Shown in pieces: positions 59,747-64,000 of a DNA stretch of 64,000 nucleotides (the first letter of the stretch is position 1; the number at the start of each line of letters is the position of its first letter). The notes under the pieces are model-generated. The model was not told the origin of the DNA and searched no databases. It saw only the letters and a list, made by a program, of their open reading frames with translations. The position numbers were made by a program, and so were the translations under genes. This stretch comes from Bacteroidales bacterium (lineage in GTDB: Bacteria > Bacteroidota > Bacteroidia > Bacteroidales > M50B96), in contig JAGYLP010000001.1 of assembly GCA_018401015.1 (NCBI GenBank), positions 142,463 through 206,462 on the forward strand, written 5' to 3'.

Positions 59747-60526
59747 AAACGCTACTTCTTTAAAACTGACAATCCAGTAGGAACCATTCTTGCGCTCGAG
59801 TAAGAGCTGCCCAAATTCGTTCACCCCGCGAATGCGTCCTTCGAAAATGAGATCCCCCGATTGATAGGTGCTCCACTCATCAAACCGATAGAGGTGTTGC
59901 AAGTATTCTTCATGCAAGAGGCGGCGGTCTCCGTTTCGAAGCCTTGAGTAAGTTGCATTGAGCCAGTCGATTAGTTTATTCATTTCTGTTTGCGGATGAT
60001 AACTAGACTGGGTGATGGTGCGCAAGGAAATGGGGCGACCAGCTTGCTCCGAAAATTGCTCCTGATTTAGGTTTAATCCAATTCCTACAATCGAATGCGA
60101 AAGCTGGTCGCCATGAACACAGTGCTCAATGAGCATTCCGGCAATTTTTTTATCCCCAAAAAATAAGTCATTGGGCCATTTAATTTTAAACCCCTCGGCA
60201 AAGGCTTGCAAATACCCATGAATAGCTAGAGAGACCATTTTGGCAATTTCAAATTGCTCCGATGCATTTAAAAAATGGGGCTTCAGGATAAAACTGAAGA
60301 GTAGATTCTCCCCGGCGGCACTCTCCCAATGATTTTTAGAATAGCCCCTTCCTTTTAATTGAAAATCGGTGCGCAAAACCAAGCCTTCTTCAACCGATTC
60401 CGTTCGCAATAATTTCGATAAGGACAAATTAGTCGAATCGAGACTTTCTGCATAGCGTATTTCTTTTCCAATCATGTCTCGCGGTTTTTTTAGTAAAGCT
60501 ACTCGCTTTAGGGATTGATTGCGCAT
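59741..60526 (-). CDS. birA: Biotin--[acetyl-CoA-carboxylase] ligase
   Basis: 261 aa; YAESLDSTNLSL, KGRGYSKNHWESAAGENLLFSFIL, KWPNDLFFGDKKIAGMLIE. Confidence 0.95.
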   Translation of the reverse strand: MRNQSLKRVALLKKPRDMIGKEIRYAESLDSTNLSLSKLLRTESVEEGLVLRTDFQLKGRGYSKNHWESAAGENLLFSFILKPHFLNASEQFEIAKMVSLAIHGYLQAFAEGFKIKWPNDLFFGDKKIAGMLIEHCVHGDQLSHSIVGIGLNLNQEQFSEQAGRPISLRTITQSSYHPQTEMNKLIDWLNATYSRLRNGDRRLLHEEYLQHLYRFDEWSTYQSGDLIFEGRIRGVNEFGQLLLERKNGSYWIVSFKEVAFL

Positions 60527-60931
60527 CTCCTGCGGAATATTTCATTGCTGGCGTTTCTTTTTTTTACTCGTTCTGTAACATTTGTTTAGCCTGATAATGT
60601 AACCGGTTCGCCTGTAAGCTGGTAACTTGCGCTCCATATCCTCATTTAGGCATGTTCCCCGATTATTGAATCATGGATCGATGAAAGTCTTCTTTTAAAT
60701 CATTTAGTCGCCTTAGGGTGTAAAGAGCCTCTCAGTTAATTTTGTCTTATGCGAGATCCAACTTTCAGCGGGTCTTCAGGTCGGCGTTTCCGCCTAATAT
60801 CATAGCTTTGACATGCTCAAACAATTAGCATGGAATTGCCCTTAAAAATTAGGAAAATTTAATAGCCATAAAGCGAGACGATTTAGGCTGATGCTCCTAA
60901 AAATCGATTAAATTTGCGGAAATTGTAAAAC

Positions 60932-61303
60932 ATGACTAAACCCACAGATAATCAAGAAATAAACCAGATGCTTTCGGTAATTTTAGAATCCCTGAAAGAG
61001 AAGAAAGCTCAAGACCTTGTGAGCATCGATTTTAAAAGCTTAAACCTTTCCCTTTGCGATTATTTTGTTATAGCCCATGCCACTAGTACTACTCAGGTAC
61101 ATGCGATGGCTCATCATATTCAAGATCAAATGAAGGAACAGCTGGGCATCCGTCCCGCTTTTGTCGAAGGAATGGAAAATGCAGAATGGATTATTCTGGA
61201 TTATTTAGACATTGTAATCCATCTGTTTTTAGAGGACAGTCGGAAATTCTATGATTTAGAATCGTTGTGGGCCGATGCTGCTTTAGAACATCACTACGAT
61301 TAA
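60932..61303 (+). CDS. rsfS: Ribosomal silencing factor RsfS
   Basis: 123 aa; LCDYFVIAHATSTTQVHAMAHHIQ, WIILDYLDIVIHLFLEDSRKFYDLESLWADA. Confidence 0.96.
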   Translation: MTKPTDNQEINQMLSVILESLKEKKAQDLVSIDFKSLNLSLCDYFVIAHATSTTQVHAMAHHIQDQMKEQLGIRPAFVEGMENAEWIILDYLDIVIHLFLEDSRKFYDLESLWADAALEHHYD

Positions 61304-61365
61304 ACTTTTCAAAATAAAAGCAGTTTATAGCCTAAACCCATCCAGGCTTAAAGAACTTGAATACT

Positions 61366-63513
61366 ATGTCGGAAAATAAAAAACAAGAAAACAATAATCA
61401 GGGTAAATTCGGATTCAATCGACCCAATCCTGATGGCGCACCCAATGGAAAACCCAAATTCAATGTGTATTGGGTGTATGGAGCCATTATACTCGCCATT
61501 TTATTGCTGCAATTCTACTCCACTGGCCCGTCGGCTACCGAGGTTTCGTGGCGTAAGTTTCGCGACGAAATGTTACGTCCGGGCGACGTAGAGCGTGTCG
61601 TGATCGTCAATGGCAAAACCGCCGAAATTTACATTAAACCCGACCGCTTATCGGGGAGCAAATACGACGATGCCAAATCGAGCTCTGGAATGGGAGGTTC
61701 GTTCGGTCCGCAGTATTTCATCAGCATTGTATCGGCCGATTCGTTTGAGAAGCGCATGGAAGAAGCGCAAGCCGACTTGCCTGAGACCGATCGCATTTAT
61801 GCCGGAGCCGAGGAACGGAAAAATTTCATGGATATGTTCGGTTGGCTCTTACCCATTGTGGTTTTGGTCGCTGTTTGGATTTTTATTCTTCGTCGAATGG
61901 GGGGAGGCTCAGCAGGTCCCGGAGCTATATTCAATGTAGGCAAATCGAAAGCCCAGCTGTTCGATAAAGAATCTGAAATTAAAATCAACTTTAAAAACGT
62001 TGCCGGACTGGAAGAAGCCAAGACCGAAGTAATGGAGATTGTCGATTTTCTGAAAAATCCGAAAAAATATACCGATTTGGGTGGGAAAATCCCCAAAGGT
62101 GCCTTGCTTGTAGGTCCTCCAGGAACAGGTAAAACGCTTTTAGCCAAAGCGGTAGCCGGCGAGGCTCATGTGCCATTTTTCAGCCTTTCGGGTTCCGATT
62201 TTGTCGAAATGTTTGTCGGTGTTGGTGCATCGCGTGTGCGGGATCTCTTCAAGCAAGCTAAAGAGAAGGCCCCTTGCATCATCTTTATCGATGAGATTGA
62301 TGCCATTGGCCGGGCTCGTGGTAAAAACCCCAATATGGGAGCCAACGACGAGCGTGAAAATACACTGAATCAGCTGCTTACCGAGATGGACGGTTTTGGA
62401 ACCAATCTAGGTGTAATCATCCTGGCAGCGACTAACCGTGCCGATATCCTCGACCGTGCTCTGTTGCGCGCCGGCCGATTCGACCGACAAATCAGCGTGG
62501 AACTACCCGATTTAAAAGAGCGTCAGGAGATTTTTAAGGTCCATCTTAAACCCATAAAATACGATAAAGAGAACATCGATATTAGCTTTTTTGCCAAACA
62601 AACGCCCGGATTTAGCGGGGCCGATATCGCTAATGTGTGTAATGAGTCGGCATTGATTGCAGCCCGTAGGGGTAAAAAAGTGGTTGAAAAGCAAGATTTT
62701 CTCGATGCTATCGATCGGGTTATTGGCGGTTTGGAGAAGAAAAATAAAATCATCACCGCACAAGAAAAGAAAACCATTGCCTATCACGAAGCCGGACATG
62801 CTACCGTGAGTTGGTTAATTGAGCATGCTAACCCACTGGTTAAGGTAACAATCGTACCACGCGGGAAAGCTTTGGGTGCCGCCTGGTATTTGCCCGAAGA
62901 GCGGCAAATTACAACGCGCGAACAGATTCTCGATCAAATTTGTGCTACCCTCGGAGGTCGTGCATCGGAAGAAGTTAATTTTGGAAAAATCTCAACCGGT
63001 GCATTAAACGATTTAGAACGAGTTACCAAACAAGCCTATGCGATGGTAAGCTATTTTGGTATGAGTGAGAAAATTGGAAATGTTTCTTTCTTCGATTCCA
63101 TGGGTCAAAGCGAATATGCATTTAATAAACCCTATAGCGAAGAGACCGCAGAATTAATCGACAAGGAAGCGAAAACGATTATTGAGGAGCAATACCTACG
63201 GGCCATTAATATTTTAACAGAGAACAAAGATAAGCTCACCGAACTGTCCGAATTGCTGCTCAAGCGGGAAGTGATTTTTACCGAGGATTTGGAAAAGATT
63301 TTTGGGAAGCGCGATTTTGGAAAAACCCGTTGGGAAGAGATCGAGGAACTCAATCACGTTGAGGCGGACAATAGCGACGACTCGGAATCCGACTTATCCA
63401 TAGCCGGCGAAGACGGCTCCATGACAGATGTCAAACCAGAGGAAGAAATAAATCAGGCTGAAAGCGGGAAAAAATCATCGAAAACCGAAGAAAATCAGAC
63501 CGATATTGCTTGA
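61366..63513 (+). CDS. ftsH: ATP-dependent zinc metalloprotease FtsH
   Basis: Two TM, Walker [30 protein letters not shown] at 61366. Confidence 0.98.
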   Translation: MSENKKQENNNQGKFGFNRPNPDGAPNGKPKFNVYWVYGAIILAILLLQFYSTGPSATEVSWRKFRDEMLRPGDVERVVIVNGKTAEIYIKPDRLSGSKYDDAKSSSGMGGSFGPQYFISIVSADSFEKRMEEAQADLPETDRIYAGAEERKNFMDMFGWLLPIVVLVAVWIFILRRMGGGSAGPGAIFNVGKSKAQLFDKESEIKINFKNVAGLEEAKTEVMEIVDFLKNPKKYTDLGGKIPKGALLVGPPGTGKTLLAKAVAGEAHVPFFSLSGSDFVEMFVGVGASRVRDLFKQAKEKAPCIIFIDEIDAIGRARGKNPNMGANDERENTLNQLLTEMDGFGTNLGVIILAATNRADILDRALLRAGRFDRQISVELPDLKERQEIFKVHLKPIKYDKENIDISFFAKQTPGFSGADIANVCNESALIAARRGKKVVEKQDFLDAIDRVIGGLEKKNKIITAQEKKTIAYHEAGHATVSWLIEHANPLVKVTIVPRGKALGAAWYLPEERQITTREQILDQICATLGGRASEEVNFGKISTGALNDLERVTKQAYAMVSYFGMSEKIGNVSFFDSMGQSEYAFNKPYSEETAELIDKEAKTIIEEQYLRAINILTENKDKLTELSELLLKREVIFTEDLEKIFGKRDFGKTRWEEIEELNHVEADNSDDSESDLSIAGEDGSMTDVKPEEEINQAESGKKSSKTEENQTDIA

Positions 63514-63565
63514 TTGAACGGCTAAATGTTCGTATCTTCTTACTCCATTTTAAAGGCTCACTGTT

Positions 63566-63772
63566 ATGGAAAAAAATTGGGTTCTCGTTTATTCGGCAGG
63601 TGATATTTTTCATGCCGAATTGCTCAAAGCCAGGCTAAGCGACGAAGGTATCGTTTGCGACATCATTAATAAGAAGGATTCTTCCTTTGCTTTTGGCGAT
63701 GTAGAAGTGTACGTTTATTCAGCCGACGAAGAAAAAGCCAGAGCGATTATTCATGAGTTCGAAGCAAACTAA
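63566..63772 (+). CDS. DUF2007 domain protein
   Basis: 68 aa; VLVYSAGDIFHAELLKARLSDEGIVCDIINKKDSSFAFGDVEVYVYSADEEKARAIIHEF. Confidence 0.88.
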   Translation: MEKNWVLVYSAGDIFHAELLKARLSDEGIVCDIINKKDSSFAFGDVEVYVYSADEEKARAIIHEFEAN

Positions 63773-64000
63773 GTTCAACGATCTCCTGGTACGAAGCATC
63801 ACCGGTTTAATTTTTCTGGTAGTAGTAGTAGGAGCTACGCTTTGGAATGTTTATTCGTTTCATGTTTTATACCTGCTCCTGGTTATGCTTGGGCTGAGGG
63901 AATATTTTGCTCTCGTTAAAAAAGGAAGTGCTAATCCGGAACCGATCAGTTCCTACCTGGCAGGCCTAAGCCTCTACATCGGGATTGTATTGGTATCAAT
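63753..64000 (+). CDS. cdsA: Phosphatidate cytidylyltransferase, N-terminal part (truncated by window edge)
   Basis: ATG at 63753: MSSKQTKFNDLLVRSITGLIFLVVVVGATLWNVYSFHVLYLLLVMLGLREYFALVKKG...; position after DUF2007 is typical; overlaps DUF2007 by 20 nt. Confidence 0.85.
   Translation, partial: MSSKQTKFNDLLVRSITGLIFLVVVVGATLWNVYSFHVLYLLLVMLGLREYFALVKKGSANPEPISSYLAGLSLYIGIVLVS

Overview
The window is chromosomal DNA from a member of Bacteroidota. Evidence for this is TAnnTTTG-type -7 boxes next to start codons, type IX secretion (T9SS) C-terminal sorting domains, and the rsfS-ftsH-DUF2007-cdsA gene order. It is mostly housekeeping and conserved genes: dxr, dxs, tamL-like Omp85, yicC, rseP, ABC-F, hldE-C-like, ligA, ribD, prmC, panD, trpG/pabA, GH92, cutC, M17 aminopeptidase, ppdK, tRNA-Asp, asd, S41 protease, NUDIX, pyrE, birA, rsfS, ftsH and cdsA (partial). 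I found no CRISPR array, prophage, transposase, rRNA or defence island, and I cannot point to a clear new multi-gene system. The items most worth a second look are: (1) an apparent 2-nt frameshift at a CT repeat, just before the HExxH motif of the essential-type protease rseP; (2) two ~215-bp dispersed repeats with four nested inverted AGGGCTACGCCC arms, set in intergenic islands built from shared repeat modules; (3) a promoter-to-terminator unit of ~190 nt upstream of ligA that looks like an undescribed structured sRNA or leader; (4) an orphan T9SS sorting domain with no signal peptide; (5) a ~23-unit MORN/YwqK-like repeat protein; (6) a duplicated C-terminal 'KDxxGxxYWP...GKxYQI' module on a large secreted protein; and (7) several convergent gene pairs whose stop codons overlap. 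All calls come from reading the sequence and translations; no database search was run.
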